64,000 nt of DNA from Mayfieldus sp963772265 (GTDB taxonomy: Bacteria; Actinomycetota; Thermoleophilia; Solirubrobacterales; 70-9), in the NCBI GenBank assembly GCA_963772265.1, contig CAVYWS010000003.1, positions 248,001 through 312,000 of the forward strand. Reading direction: 5' to 3'. Under the pieces are notes generated by a model, which ran no database searches, had not been told where the DNA came from, and saw nothing but the letters and a program-made list of their open reading frames with translations. This document shows, piece by piece, positions 1-10,161 of the stretch. The stretch's first letter is position 1; every line of letters begins with the position of its first letter. The translations under genes and the position numbers were made by a program.

Positions 1-49
1 TCGCGAAGCGGCGCCCGGGGCTGGTCGGCTTTGTCCTTCGGTTCGCCAT
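1..49 (-). CDS. rplB: Ribosomal protein L2, first 16 codons only
   Basis: The window opens inside the start of the 50S ribosomal protein L2 gene. Reading the minus strand from 49 gives MANRRTKPTSPGRRFA, which matches the conserved L2 N-terminus (the KPTSPGRRF motif). L2 is a primary 23S rRNA-binding protein near the peptidyl transferase centre. The gene starts 4 bases after the rplW stop, as expected in an S10 operon (rpsJ-rplC-rplD-rplW-rplB). The rest lies outside the window. Confidence 0.9.
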   Translation of the reverse strand, partial: MANRRTKPTSPGRRFA

Positions 50-53
50 CTGC

Positions 54-350
54 CTAGCCCTCCGCCGCCGCGCCCTCGAACAGCTCGATCCGCTCGCCGG
101 GGGCGAGCTGGACGACCGCCTTCTTCCAGCCCCGGCTGTGGCCCTGGTGCAGGCCTCGCCGCTTCGGCTTCGGGCGCACCTTGGCGGTGCGCACGGTCGT
201 CACGTGAACTCCGAAGGCGTCCTCGACCGCGTGAGCGATCTGGGTCTTGTTGGAGCGCTCGTGGACCCGGAAGGTGTACTTGCCCTCGCCGATCAGGGCG
301 TAGCTCTTCTCGGAGATGACCGGGCGGATGAGCACGGTGCGCGAATCCAT
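54..350 (-). CDS. rplW: 50S ribosomal protein L23
   Basis: L23 binds 23S rRNA domain III at the polypeptide exit tunnel and is the docking site for trigger factor and SRP. The 98-residue product has the typical N-terminus (VLIRPVISEKSY) and a basic central loop (KVRPKPKRRG). It lies between rplD and rplB. The rplD TGA stop overlaps this start (TGATG arrangement); a GTG one codon upstream (351-353) is an alternative. Length is normal for the family. Confidence 0.95.
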   Translation of the reverse strand: MDSRTVLIRPVISEKSYALIGEGKYTFRVHERSNKTQIAHAVEDAFGVHVTTVRTAKVRPKPKRRGLHQGHSRGWKKAVVQLAPGERIELFEGAAAEG

Positions 351-1078
351 CACTCACCGTCCCCTTCGTCGGCCGCCTTCGCCTCGGCCGGCTCGTCCGC
401 GACAGCCTTGGCCCCGGCCGGCTTCGCCTTGGTCGCCCCACCTGCGCTGCCGCTCGGGCGCGGCTTGTCGGTCGCTCGCTGCTGGAGGACCTCGAGGGCC
501 TTCTCGGAGACGACCAGCGAGGCGGCGCCGATCAGGTCGGCGACACCGACGCCGGTAGCCTCGGCGACTTCGACCCGGGCGATGTTGCGGAAGCTGCGCG
601 CGGCACCGGTCTCCTCCTGCTCGAGGACGACCAGGGTCGGCCGCTCGGCGCCCCATTTCTGCAGCGCCTCGGCCGCCTGCTTGGTCGAAGGCGACTCGTA
701 GGCGGAGGCGTCGAGCAGGGCGACGCTGTCGCGCTCGGCGTGCACCGAGAGGGCCGCGCGCAGGGCGCGGCGGCGGGCCTTGCGGTTGATCTTGAAGGTG
801 TAGCGGCGCGGCTTCGGCCCGAAGGCGACGCCGCCGCCGGTGCGGTTGGGGACGCTCAGCGCCCCGACCCGGGCGCGGCCGGTGCCCTTCTGGCGCCAGG
901 CCTTGGCGGTTGTCATCGAGACCTCGCCGCGGCGCAGCGTCGACGCGGTTCCGCGCCGGCGGGCGGCGAGATCGGCCCGCGCGGCGTCGTGGACCAGGGA
1001 GTGGTGAAAGTCCTCGCCGAAAAGGGCCGCCGGGAGGTCGGACTTGGTCGTCTTGCCGAGCACGGTTGCCTTACTCAT
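350..1078 (-). CDS. rplD: 50S ribosomal protein L4
   Basis: L4 is an early-assembly 23S rRNA-binding protein whose extended loop lines the exit tunnel; in enterobacteria it also represses its own operon. The 242-residue product contains the loop signature KAWRQKGTGRARVG and GGGVAFGPKPR. After the core it carries an unusual Ala/Glu/Lys-rich acidic tail (about residues 205-242, ending in ADEGDGE), also seen on L1 and L10 in this genome. Its start overlaps the end of rplC by 8 bases, indicating translational coupling. Confidence 0.95.
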   Translation of the reverse strand: MSKATVLGKTTKSDLPAALFGEDFHHSLVHDAARADLAARRRGTASTLRRGEVSMTTAKAWRQKGTGRARVGALSVPNRTGGGVAFGPKPRRYTFKINRKARRRALRAALSVHAERDSVALLDASAYESPSTKQAAEALQKWGAERPTLVVLEQEETGAARSFRNIARVEVAEATGVGVADLIGAASLVVSEKALEVLQQRATDKPRPSGSAGGATKAKPAGAKAVADEPAEAKAADEGDGE

Positions 1079-1700
1079 CGCTGCGAACCTCGACGACGCC
1101 GTTGCGCGAGCCCGGCACCGAGCCCTTGATCAGCAGCAGGTTGCGCTCGGCGTCGATGTCGACCACCTCGAGGCCGAGCTGGGTGACGCGGCCGCCCCCG
1201 AGGCGTCCCGGCATCCGGGTGCCCTTGAAGACCCGGGCGGGGTCGGCGCTGGCGCCGATCGAGCCCGGCGCCCTGACGTTGTGGGATCCGTGGCTGACCG
1301 GGCCGCGGTGGAAGTTGTGGCGGCGGATCGTTCCCGCGAAGCCCTTGCCGATCCCGGTGCCTGCGACCTTCACCTTCTGTCCCGGCTCGAACGACTCGAC
1401 CGTGACCGTGTCGCCGATCTTCGGGCCCTCCTCGCCGCCGATGTCGGTGTCGCGAAACTCGATCAGCCTGCGCTGCCTGCCGGCGCCGGCCTTCTTCAGG
1501 TGCCCGAGCTCTGCCTTGGTCAGCTTTCCCTCCGCCGCCTCGTCAAAGGCGAGCTGCACGGCCGAGTAGCCGTCGCGCTCGGGGTCGCGGATCGCCGTCA
1601 CCGGACAGGGGCCGGCCTCGACCACGGTCACCGGGACGACCGTTCCGTCCTCGGTAAAGACCTGGGTCATTCCGAGCTTTCGTCCGATGATCGCGGGCAT
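1071..1700 (-). CDS. rplC: 50S ribosomal protein L3
   Basis: L3 initiates 50S assembly and reaches the peptidyl transferase centre. The 209-residue product starts MPAIIGRKLGMTQVF, a family hallmark, and contains the conserved HNFHRGPVSHGSHNVR and PGRLGGGRVT loops; Gln-methylation targets lie in this region in other bacteria. The ATG start overlaps the rpsJ TGA; a GTG just upstream (1701-1703) is an alternative. It is followed without gap by rplD. Normal length. Confidence 0.95.
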   Translation of the reverse strand: MPAIIGRKLGMTQVFTEDGTVVPVTVVEAGPCPVTAIRDPERDGYSAVQLAFDEAAEGKLTKAELGHLKKAGAGRQRRLIEFRDTDIGGEEGPKIGDTVTVESFEPGQKVKVAGTGIGKGFAGTIRRHNFHRGPVSHGSHNVRAPGSIGASADPARVFKGTRMPGRLGGGRVTQLGLEVVDIDAERNLLLIKGSVPGSRNGVVEVRSDE

Positions 1701-2020
1701 CACAACCGGATCTCGATGTCGACCCCGGCCGGCAGGGCGTCGAGGCGCTGCAGCGAATCCACGGTCTTCGGCGTCGGCTGATGGATGTCGATCAGCCGCT
1801 TGTGAGTGCGGATCTCGAAGTGCTCGCGCGAGTCCTTGTCCTTGAACGGTGAGCGGATTACGCAGTAGACGTTCTTCTCGGTCGGCAGGGGAACCGGTCC
1901 GGAGACCGTGGCGCCTGTGCGCTCGGCGGTCTCGACGATTTCGCGCGCAGCGCGGTCTATGGCGTCGTGGTCGTACGCCTTGAGCCTGATGCGGATCTTC
2001 TGGGTTGCTATGGCTGACAC
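1700..2020 (-). CDS. rpsJ: 30S ribosomal protein S10
   Basis: S10 is a 30S head protein and, as NusE, a partner of NusB in antitermination. The recognisable protein begins near ATQKIRIRLKAYDH and has the conserved VSGPVPLPTEKN and SREHFEIRTHKR motifs. There is no ATG near the expected start. The GTG at 2018-2020 gives MSAIATQKIR, 106 residues, close to the family length, with a purine-rich stretch upstream; the open frame continues further but that part is not S10-like. First gene of the S10 operon, 148 bases after tuf. Confidence 0.93.
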   Translation of the reverse strand: MSAIATQKIRIRLKAYDHDAIDRAAREIVETAERTGATVSGPVPLPTEKNVYCVIRSPFKDKDSREHFEIRTHKRLIDIHQPTPKTVDSLQRLDALPAGVDIEIRL

Positions 2021-2138
2021 TGCTGTTTTTCTCTCTCGGTCCTTCTCGCGCGGAAGGGGCGCCGCCCCTACTTCTGGTGGGGCGCCGCCCCGGTCGTATG
2101 TCCTTGCAGTTGTGCTGCTGCCCTCTGTTGGCAGCGAA

Positions 2139-2161
2139 AGGGCGGGCCGCTGGCCCGCCCT
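2139..2161 (-). terminator. Hairpin downstream of tuf
   Basis: A perfect 10-bp GC-rich inverted repeat (AGGGCGGGCC with a 3-base loop) lies just after the tuf stop codon on the minus strand. The following bases are only weakly T-rich (TTTCGC). It may be a partial terminator or processing site that lowers transcription from the highly expressed tuf into rpsJ. A second GC-rich repeat, GGGGCGCCGCCCC, occurs twice at about 2056-2092 in the same intergenic stretch. Confidence 0.45.
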
Positions 2162-2168
2162 CTGGTGG

Positions 2169-3353
<1,185 letters not shown>

Positions 3354-3481
3354 CTCGCTCCTTTGGGGTGGTTGGGTCTTTACGGCGCCTGATCAGCGCG
3401 CGCTGGCCCGCCTTGCGGCGAACCAGGGGAATATAGATATTTTGGCGTCTCGCCGTAGGCCACCGGCCCGGCAGGTGAGGC

Positions 3482-5596
<2,115 letters not shown>

Positions 5597-5673
5597 AGGT
5601 GCGTAAAGTCTGTTTCTTGGATTTCTGGCAGGGACCGGAGAGAGTGTTAGGAGTGAGAGCGCTTTTTGCGCAT

Positions 5674-5693
5674 AAAAAAGGCCCTTACGGGCC
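5674..5693 (-). terminator. Intrinsic terminator/attenuator in the fusA leader
   Basis: On the minus strand GGCCC-GTAA-GGGCC-type pairing (5680-5693) is followed at once by six T residues (5674-5679), the textbook intrinsic-terminator form. It lies about 80 bases upstream of the fusA ATG. It could end transcripts arriving from rpsL-rpsG antisense to the inserted membrane genes, or act as an attenuator in a fusA leader. A candidate -10 element (TATCAT, near 5814-5819) would place the start of a leader upstream of it. Which role applies cannot be decided from sequence. Confidence 0.55.
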
Positions 5694-5828
5694 CGGCGCA
5701 GCGTTCACGCGCAAGACCGGGACACACGGTTATGTCTGCTCGCGGTCCATTGTCGTAGGAGGCGTTGCCGGGCACACTCGAAGCGTGCCTGAACGACGCC
5801 TGAGCGAGCGCGCGATGATAGCAGAGGC

Positions 5829-6913
5829 ATGAGCCCGTTCAGGCGTCGAAAGAGCCGCGAGTCACGAGCCCGCGCCCGGCGTCAGCAGCTGGTCCAGCGA
5901 GAGCGCCAGGCGTATGGCCGCGAGCGTGCCGGGCCCGAGGCCGAGCAGCCAACCGAACCGGTCGAGGCGGCGCCGGAGGAGATCGTCGAGGAGCCGGTCG
6001 AGGCGATGCCGCAGGAGGTCGCCGAGGAGCCGGTCGAGGCGCCCCCGCAGGAGGTCGCCGAGGAGCCCCCCGCCTGGCGTGAGTTCCAGCGCCCCCGCGC
6101 CGCCCCGCGGCGGGCCGAGGCCAAGCCGCGGCGGCGCCGCACGCGTCGCCGCCGCCTCGCGGGCCTGCGCTCTGCGTCGACAGCGCGGAGCCAGGGCGAC
6201 CGCCGAGCAGGTCAGGCCCGGCATCGGGCGGGCCGGGAGCAGGCTCGGCGCCTTCCTCGGCTGGCTTGTCGCCTGGCCCCTTCGCCTCGCCGCCCTGCTC
6301 GAGCGCGTGGCGCAATCTCTGCTCTCCGCCCTCGCGGCCCTTGGATCGCGCACCCTCACCTTCGCCGAGCGCCACCTGACGCCGGAGCGAGTGCTGGTGC
6401 TGGTCACGACCGGCGCGGCGGCGTGCCTGATCGGCTCCCAGTTCACCGCCTATCGCGGGGTCGAGGTCGGCCAGCCCCAGTACTCGTCGGTGAGCGCGGT
6501 CGCTCCGGCGCCGCAGACCGATCGAATCGACGCCGGCGCAGCGCACGCTTACATCCTGATCCCGCTGGCGGTGATCGCGGTTGCGATTGCGGTCGTCGCC
6601 CTGGTCACCGGCCGCTGGCGCCTCACCCGCCTGATCTCGCTGATCGGCCTGATCGGGATCGCGGTCAGCCTCGCGATCGACCTTCCCAAGGGGCTCGACG
6701 CCGGCACCGCGGGCGTCGCCTTCGCCGGCGCCAAGGCGACGCTGACCGACGGCTTCTACGTCCAGCTCGCCGCCTCGGCGGTGCTGGTGCTGTGCGGCTG
6801 GGTCCTCGGGACCAACCTGCGCCAGCGTGACGCCGCGCCGACCCGCCCGTCGTGCGCCTCGCAGCGAACCGCGCCCGCGCGGCGCGGCATCGGTGGCCGG
6901 AGGCGGAGCATGA
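5829..6913 (+). CDS. Membrane protein with charged repeat N-terminus (frameshifted), tandem paralog A
   Basis: No named family recognised. The start gives MSPFRRRKSRESRARARRQQ, a very basic segment, then three 12-residue Pro/Glu repeats of the type PVEAMPQEVAEE, and another Arg-rich stretch. After a frame change at about 6,140-6,210 the protein continues as a membrane domain with four predicted helices, including VLVLVTTGAAACLIGSQF and YILIPLAVIAVAIAVVAL, and the motif AIDLPKGLDAG. A second frame change near 6,800-6,830 would bring it to a TGA at 6911-6913 overlapping the next ATG by ATGA. The membrane domain resembles the downstream gene product. Frameshifts are most likely sequencing indels. 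It sits on the strand opposite to the interrupted str operon. Confidence 0.6.
5961..6068 (+). repeat. Three tandem 36-bp coding repeats
   Basis: Three in-frame 36-base units (5961-5996, 5997-6032, 6033-6068), each starting GTCGAGGCG and ending GAGGAGCC, encode the repeated peptide of the type PVEAxPxEVxEE in the membrane gene. Units two and three are nearly identical. This is an intragenic minisatellite that could vary in copy number; the units are adjacent with no spacers, so it is not a CRISPR. Confidence 0.85.
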
Positions 6914-7483
6914 GCCGCCTGCGCGCCGAGCATCTGCTTCCGATCGCCTGCGCCGCCGCGTGCGCGGTCCTGGCCGCCTCCGAGTTCATGGACACCTTCA
7001 AGCTCAATGGGCCCGGGGCCGACCCTGCAGGAGGTCCAGACCGCCGCCGATCAGCACCACTACGCGCTGCTGGTGCTTGCCGGCTTCGCCCTGGTGGCGC
7101 TGGTGATAGCGGTGACCACCGGCTCCAAGCCGGCCGCCACCGCGGTCGCGCTCTGCGGCGCCGGAGCGCTGCTCATCTTCCTGCTCATCGACCTTCCCGA
7201 CGCGGGCAAGGTGGGCGCGATCAGCGACGTCAACTTCACCGAAGCAAAGGCGGACCCGGCGACCGGGTTCTGGCTCGAGCTGATCGGAGCCCTGGTGCTG
7301 GCGATCTGCGGCGGAGCCCTGGCCACCCTGAGCCCCGACCAGCTGCGCGCGTTCGCCCGCACGGTCGAGGACCGCCGCCCCTCGTCGCGCTGGCGGAACC
7401 GCGAGCCGGCGCGAACGGACAACCGCGGAGAGGAACCGAAAACAGGGCCGGGAAAAGCAAGCAGGTCGGGGGAAGCAGGCTGA
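6910..7483 (+). CDS. Four-helix membrane protein, tandem paralog B (frameshifted)
   Basis: No named family. It begins MSRLRAEHLLPIACAAACAV with a hydrophobic helix ending ASEFMDTFKL, then after a frame change at about 7,010-7,020 continues GPGPTLQEVQTAADQHHYAL with three more helices (LVLAGFALVALVIAVTTG, ALCGAGALLIFLLIDLPDAG, LELIGALVLAICGGALATL) and a hydrophilic tail. Alignment by eye with the upstream protein shows the same order: helix with an (A/G)S(E/Q)F motif, three helices, the IDLP(D/K) motif and G-F-(W/Y) before the last helix. The two therefore look like a tandem duplication, probably co-translated. It converges on rpsG. Confidence 0.6.
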
Positions 7484-7564
7484 GCGCCGAAGCGAGCTTA
7501 CTGGATCGCAAGTGAGCTAGGCGTCGAAGCCGAGGACCCCGAGATGCGCCGTTTTGCAGCGGCC

Positions 7565-8035
7565 CTACCAGCGGTAGTGGGCAAACGCCTTGTTGGCTTG
7601 CGCCATGCGGTAGATGTCGTCCTTCCGCTTCCAGGCGTTGCCCTGCTGCTTGGCGGCGTCGAGGATCTCGTTCGCCAGCCGGTCGGCCATCGAGTACTCG
7701 CGACGGGCACGCGCATACTGGACCATCCAGCGCACCGCGAGGGTGCGGGCGCGGCGAGCGGGAACCTCGACCGGCACCTGATAGGTCGCGCCGCCGACTC
7801 GGCGCGAACGCACCTCGAGTACCGGCGTCAGCTCCTTGATCGCAGCCTCGAGCGCCTCCACCGGATCTGATCCACCGCGCTCGCCGACGATCGCCAGCGC
7901 GTCGTAGACAATCCGCTCGGCGATCGACTTCTTCCCATCCACCATCACCTTGTTGACGAGCTGTTGAACGAGCCGGCTGCGATGACGCGAGTCCGGCTCG
8001 ATGGTGCGTATTTGTGCCCTGCTGCGGCGCGGCAT
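7565..8035 (-). CDS. rpsG: 30S ribosomal protein S7
   Basis: S7 nucleates assembly of the 30S head and contacts the E-site tRNA. The 156-residue product begins MPRRSRAQIRTIEPD and contains VNKVMVDGKKSIAERIVYDAL, GGATYQVPVEV and the C-terminal ANKAFAHYRW, all typical. Its ATG overlaps the TAA of rpsL by one base (8035), the standard rpsL-rpsG pair. Immediately downstream lie convergent membrane genes instead of fusA. Confidence 0.97.
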   Translation of the reverse strand: MPRRSRAQIRTIEPDSRHRSRLVQQLVNKVMVDGKKSIAERIVYDALAIVGERGGSDPVEALEAAIKELTPVLEVRSRRVGGATYQVPVEVPARRARTLAVRWMVQYARARREYSMADRLANEILDAAKQQGNAWKRKDDIYRMAQANKAFAHYRW

Positions 8036-8430
8036 TAGCGGGACTTCACACCGTACTGCGAACGGGCCTGGCGCCGGTCGGAGACCCCTGAGGCATCGAG
8101 GGTGCCGCGGACGACCTTGTAGCGGACGCCCGGCAGGTCCTTGACCCGGCCTCCGCGAACCAGGACCACCGAGTGCTCCTGGAGGTTGTGCCCCTCGCCC
8201 GGGATGTAGCAGGTGACCTCCATCCCGTTGGTGAGCCGGACGCGCGCGACCTTGCGAAGCGCCGAGTTCGGCTTCTTCGGCGTGGTCGTGTAGACGCGGG
8301 TGCAGACTCCGCGGCGCTGCGGCGCAGCGATCCGCTTCTTGCGCCCCTGCCCGGACTTCAAGCCCGGGGTGGCGACCTTCTTCTTCGGGCGGGTGCGGCC
8401 CTTTCGGACGAGTTGATTGGTGTTCGGCAC
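8035..8430 (-). CDS. rpsL: 30S ribosomal protein S12
   Basis: S12 is part of the decoding centre and the site of streptomycin-resistance mutations. The product contains TPKKPNSALRKVARVRLTNG, YIPGEGHNLQEHS and GRVKDLPGVRYKVVRG; the Lys residues equivalent to E. coli K42 (TPKKPNS) and K87 (GRVKDLPG) are present, so no streptomycin-resistance change is seen. The start is set at a GTG (8428-8430) giving MPNTNQLVRKGR, 131 residues. The open frame runs further upstream but overlaps the divergent HAD gene and is not S12-like. Confidence 0.95.
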   Translation of the reverse strand: MPNTNQLVRKGRTRPKKKVATPGLKSGQGRKKRIAAPQRRGVCTRVYTTTPKKPNSALRKVARVRLTNGMEVTCYIPGEGHNLQEHSVVLVRGGRVKDLPGVRYKVVRGTLDASGVSDRRQARSQYGVKSR

Positions 8431-8447
8431 GACGGCGCATGGTACAG

Positions 8448-8488
8448 AGAGGGCGCTGCAAACCTTCGCATCGGTTTTCGCGCCCTCT
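8448..8488. promoter_or_regulatory. Long-loop inverted repeat between rpsL and the HAD gene
   Basis: AGAGGGCGC (8448-8456) and its exact reverse complement GCGCCCTCT (8480-8488) flank a 23-base loop in the 70-base divergent intergenic region. In the rpsL transcript it would form a leader stem 18 bases before the GTG start; alternatively it is an operator for either gene. I see no T-run, so it is not an intrinsic terminator. Function is not known. Confidence 0.5.
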
Positions 8489-8500
8489 ACCCTGCGGGCT

Positions 8501-9001
8501 ATGGAGCGACCGATTCTCGCCGTCGACGTCGACGGGGTGATCAGCCTCTTCGGATTCGACGAGGCGCCGGACCGCAGCCTCGCCAAGTTCCAGCTCATCG
8601 ACGGCATGGTCCACTGCATCTCGCTCCCCGCGGGGGAGCGGCTGAAGCAGCTCTCCGAGCGCTACGACCTCGTCTGGGCGACCGGCTGGGAGGACCGCGC
8701 CAACGACTCGCTCTCGCCGCTGCTCGGGCTTCCCGAGCTCCCCTTCCTGACCTTCGACGGGGCGGCGCGGTTCGGCTCGGCGCACTGGAAGCTCGGCCCG
8801 CTCGATCAGTACGCGGGGCGGCGGCCGCTCGCCTGGATCGACGACTCCTTCGACGAGAGCTGTTACGACTGGGCCGAGGGGCGCGACGCCCCAACCCTGC
8901 TCGTCCCCACCAATTCGCAGCTCGGCCTCGAGCAGTCGCAAACCGACGCGATGCTGGACTGGGCGCAGGCGCTGCCGGGCGCCGCCGCCGAATCCGGGTG
9001 A
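8501..9001 (+). CDS. HAD-superfamily protein, HAD_SAK_2-like
   Basis: The 166-residue product opens with the HAD nucleophile motif (LAVDVDGV, DxD at about residues 8-10) and continues VWATGWEDRANDSLSPLLGL and PLAWIDDSFDES, the latter supplying the distal acidic motif. This arrangement is what I know from the small HAD family named after Swiss-army-knife RNA-repair proteins (HAD_SAK_2); substrate is not known for stand-alone actinobacterial members. The ATG at 8501 was chosen because the upstream open frame lies in the rpsL leader. Divergent from rpsL, followed by a small membrane protein. Confidence 0.65.
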   Translation: MERPILAVDVDGVISLFGFDEAPDRSLAKFQLIDGMVHCISLPAGERLKQLSERYDLVWATGWEDRANDSLSPLLGLPELPFLTFDGAARFGSAHWKLGPLDQYAGRRPLAWIDDSFDESCYDWAEGRDAPTLLVPTNSQLGLEQSQTDAMLDWAQALPGAAAESG

Positions 9002-9032
9002 GCGGCGACTCGGGCCGGGTAGACTGGCCCCG

Positions 9033-9363
9033 GTGGAGGGGTTCTGGGCAATCTTCTTCCTCTTGGTCGTGCTGAAGATCCCCGTGCTGGGATCGCTGTG
9101 GCTGGTCTGGTGGGCGAGCCGGGCCGAGCCGCTGCCTGAAGACGCCCCCGACGAGGGCCATGGCGGCTTCCGCCGCTGGGACGCCCAGCCGCGCCCGAAG
9201 GGGCCGCGCCGCGGTCCGCACGGTGCCGGCGCCCGTCCGCTGCCCGATTGCCCGCCCGGCGGGCGCACCCGGATCCTCACGCCTCCCGCGACAGCACGCG
9301 CCGGCATGGCGCACGCCCGGGGCGCCGCCGAGCCCGAAGCGCCAGCCGCACCGCACGCCCTAG
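9033..9363 (+). CDS. Small single-helix membrane protein with basic tail (probable frameshift)
   Basis: A GTG start 31 bases after the HAD gene gives MEGFWAIFFLLVVLKIPVLG, a strong membrane helix ending in WWASRAEPLPEDAPDE, followed by an Arg/Pro/Gly-rich tail (FRRWDAQPRPKGPRRGPHG). The frame then stays open far into the convergent hydrolase gene, which is implausible; the alternative frame stops at 9363, just past the hydrolase stop. I therefore infer a one-base indel at about 9,190-9,300 and an end near 9363. Function unknown. Confidence 0.5.
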
Positions 9364-10157
9364 GCGGCTCTCGAGCTCCCCTCCAGCAGCACGCGGGCGC
9401 AGCGCTGCGGGTCGTCGAAGAAGGGAACGTGGCCGCAGCGCGGCAAGCTCACGTGCCGTGCCCAGGGAAGCATTCGACGGGCGCGCCGAGCCTGGATCCA
9501 GGCCGGCAGCAGCACGTCGCGGCTTCCCCAGGCGATCGTCAGCGGGACGCCGTACGGCGCCGCCCGCTCGTCGACCCTGTATGCCAGCCCGTAGTGAAGC
9601 GCGTCGTCGAAGCCGGGCGCGGCGAGGCCGCTGTCGGCGGTCGCGAGCACCTCGTGTGCGGGCACCTGGAACGGGCGACCGAAGGCGGGCAGGAAAAGGG
9701 GCAACCGGGCCATAGCCACCCGAGCCCGCTCCGAGGAGGGTTGGGGCAACCGCTTTCCAGCCTCATGCTCGAGGCGCAGCACCCAGCGGCACCATGCCTC
9801 ACCAGGCCTGCCCCAGAAGCCGACCGGGGAGAAGGCCGTCGCCGAGCGCACCGCGGCGCGCCGCGCCAGCTCCAGCGCGATCCCTCCCCCCAGCGAGTTG
9901 CCGGCGAAATGCGGGCGCACCAGGCCCTGCTGATCGAAGAGCTCTTGCATGAGATCGGCGTGATCGGCGACCGTAAGCTTCGTCCCGGCGGAATCGGGAG
10001 GCGACTCGCCGAACCCGGCCAGGTCGACGTTGAGCACCTCACGATGGGGCGCGAGCAACTCGACGACCGGTCCCCAGGCGCCACGCCGCGACCCCAACCC
10101 GTGCGTCAGCACCAGCGGCTCGCCGGTGCCAACGCGGTCGTGCGCCAGCTCTGACAC
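9360..10157 (-). CDS. Alpha/beta hydrolase
   Basis: The 265-residue protein has the alpha/beta-hydrolase order: oxyanion region LTHGLGSRRGAW, strand and turn NVDLAGFGES, nucleophile elbow GNSLGGG (Ser about residue 97), a helical cap, and the C-terminal acid/His part with WGSRDVLLP and CGHVPFFDDP supplying Asp and His. The substrate cannot be told; it may be an esterase, lipase or C-C hydrolase. GTG start. It lies 4 bases after the flavin monooxygenase gene on the same strand, so the two are probably one transcript and could act in the same catabolic step, for example ester hydrolysis after a Baeyer-Villiger reaction (inference). Confidence 0.8.
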   Translation of the reverse strand: MSELAHDRVGTGEPLVLTHGLGSRRGAWGPVVELLAPHREVLNVDLAGFGESPPDSAGTKLTVADHADLMQELFDQQGLVRPHFAGNSLGGGIALELARRAAVRSATAFSPVGFWGRPGEAWCRWVLRLEHEAGKRLPQPSSERARVAMARLPLFLPAFGRPFQVPAHEVLATADSGLAAPGFDDALHYGLAYRVDERAAPYGVPLTIAWGSRDVLLPAWIQARRARRMLPWARHVSLPRCGHVPFFDDPQRCARVLLEGSSRAA

Positions 10158-10161
10158 TCGC

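Noticed and set aside
5961..6068. CRISPR-like array
   Set aside because: Units are directly adjacent with no spacers, in frame, and encode a Pro/Glu repeat.
8035..8430. Streptomycin-resistance allele of rpsL
   Set aside because: The key Lys residues in TPKKPNS and GRVKDLPG are wild type.
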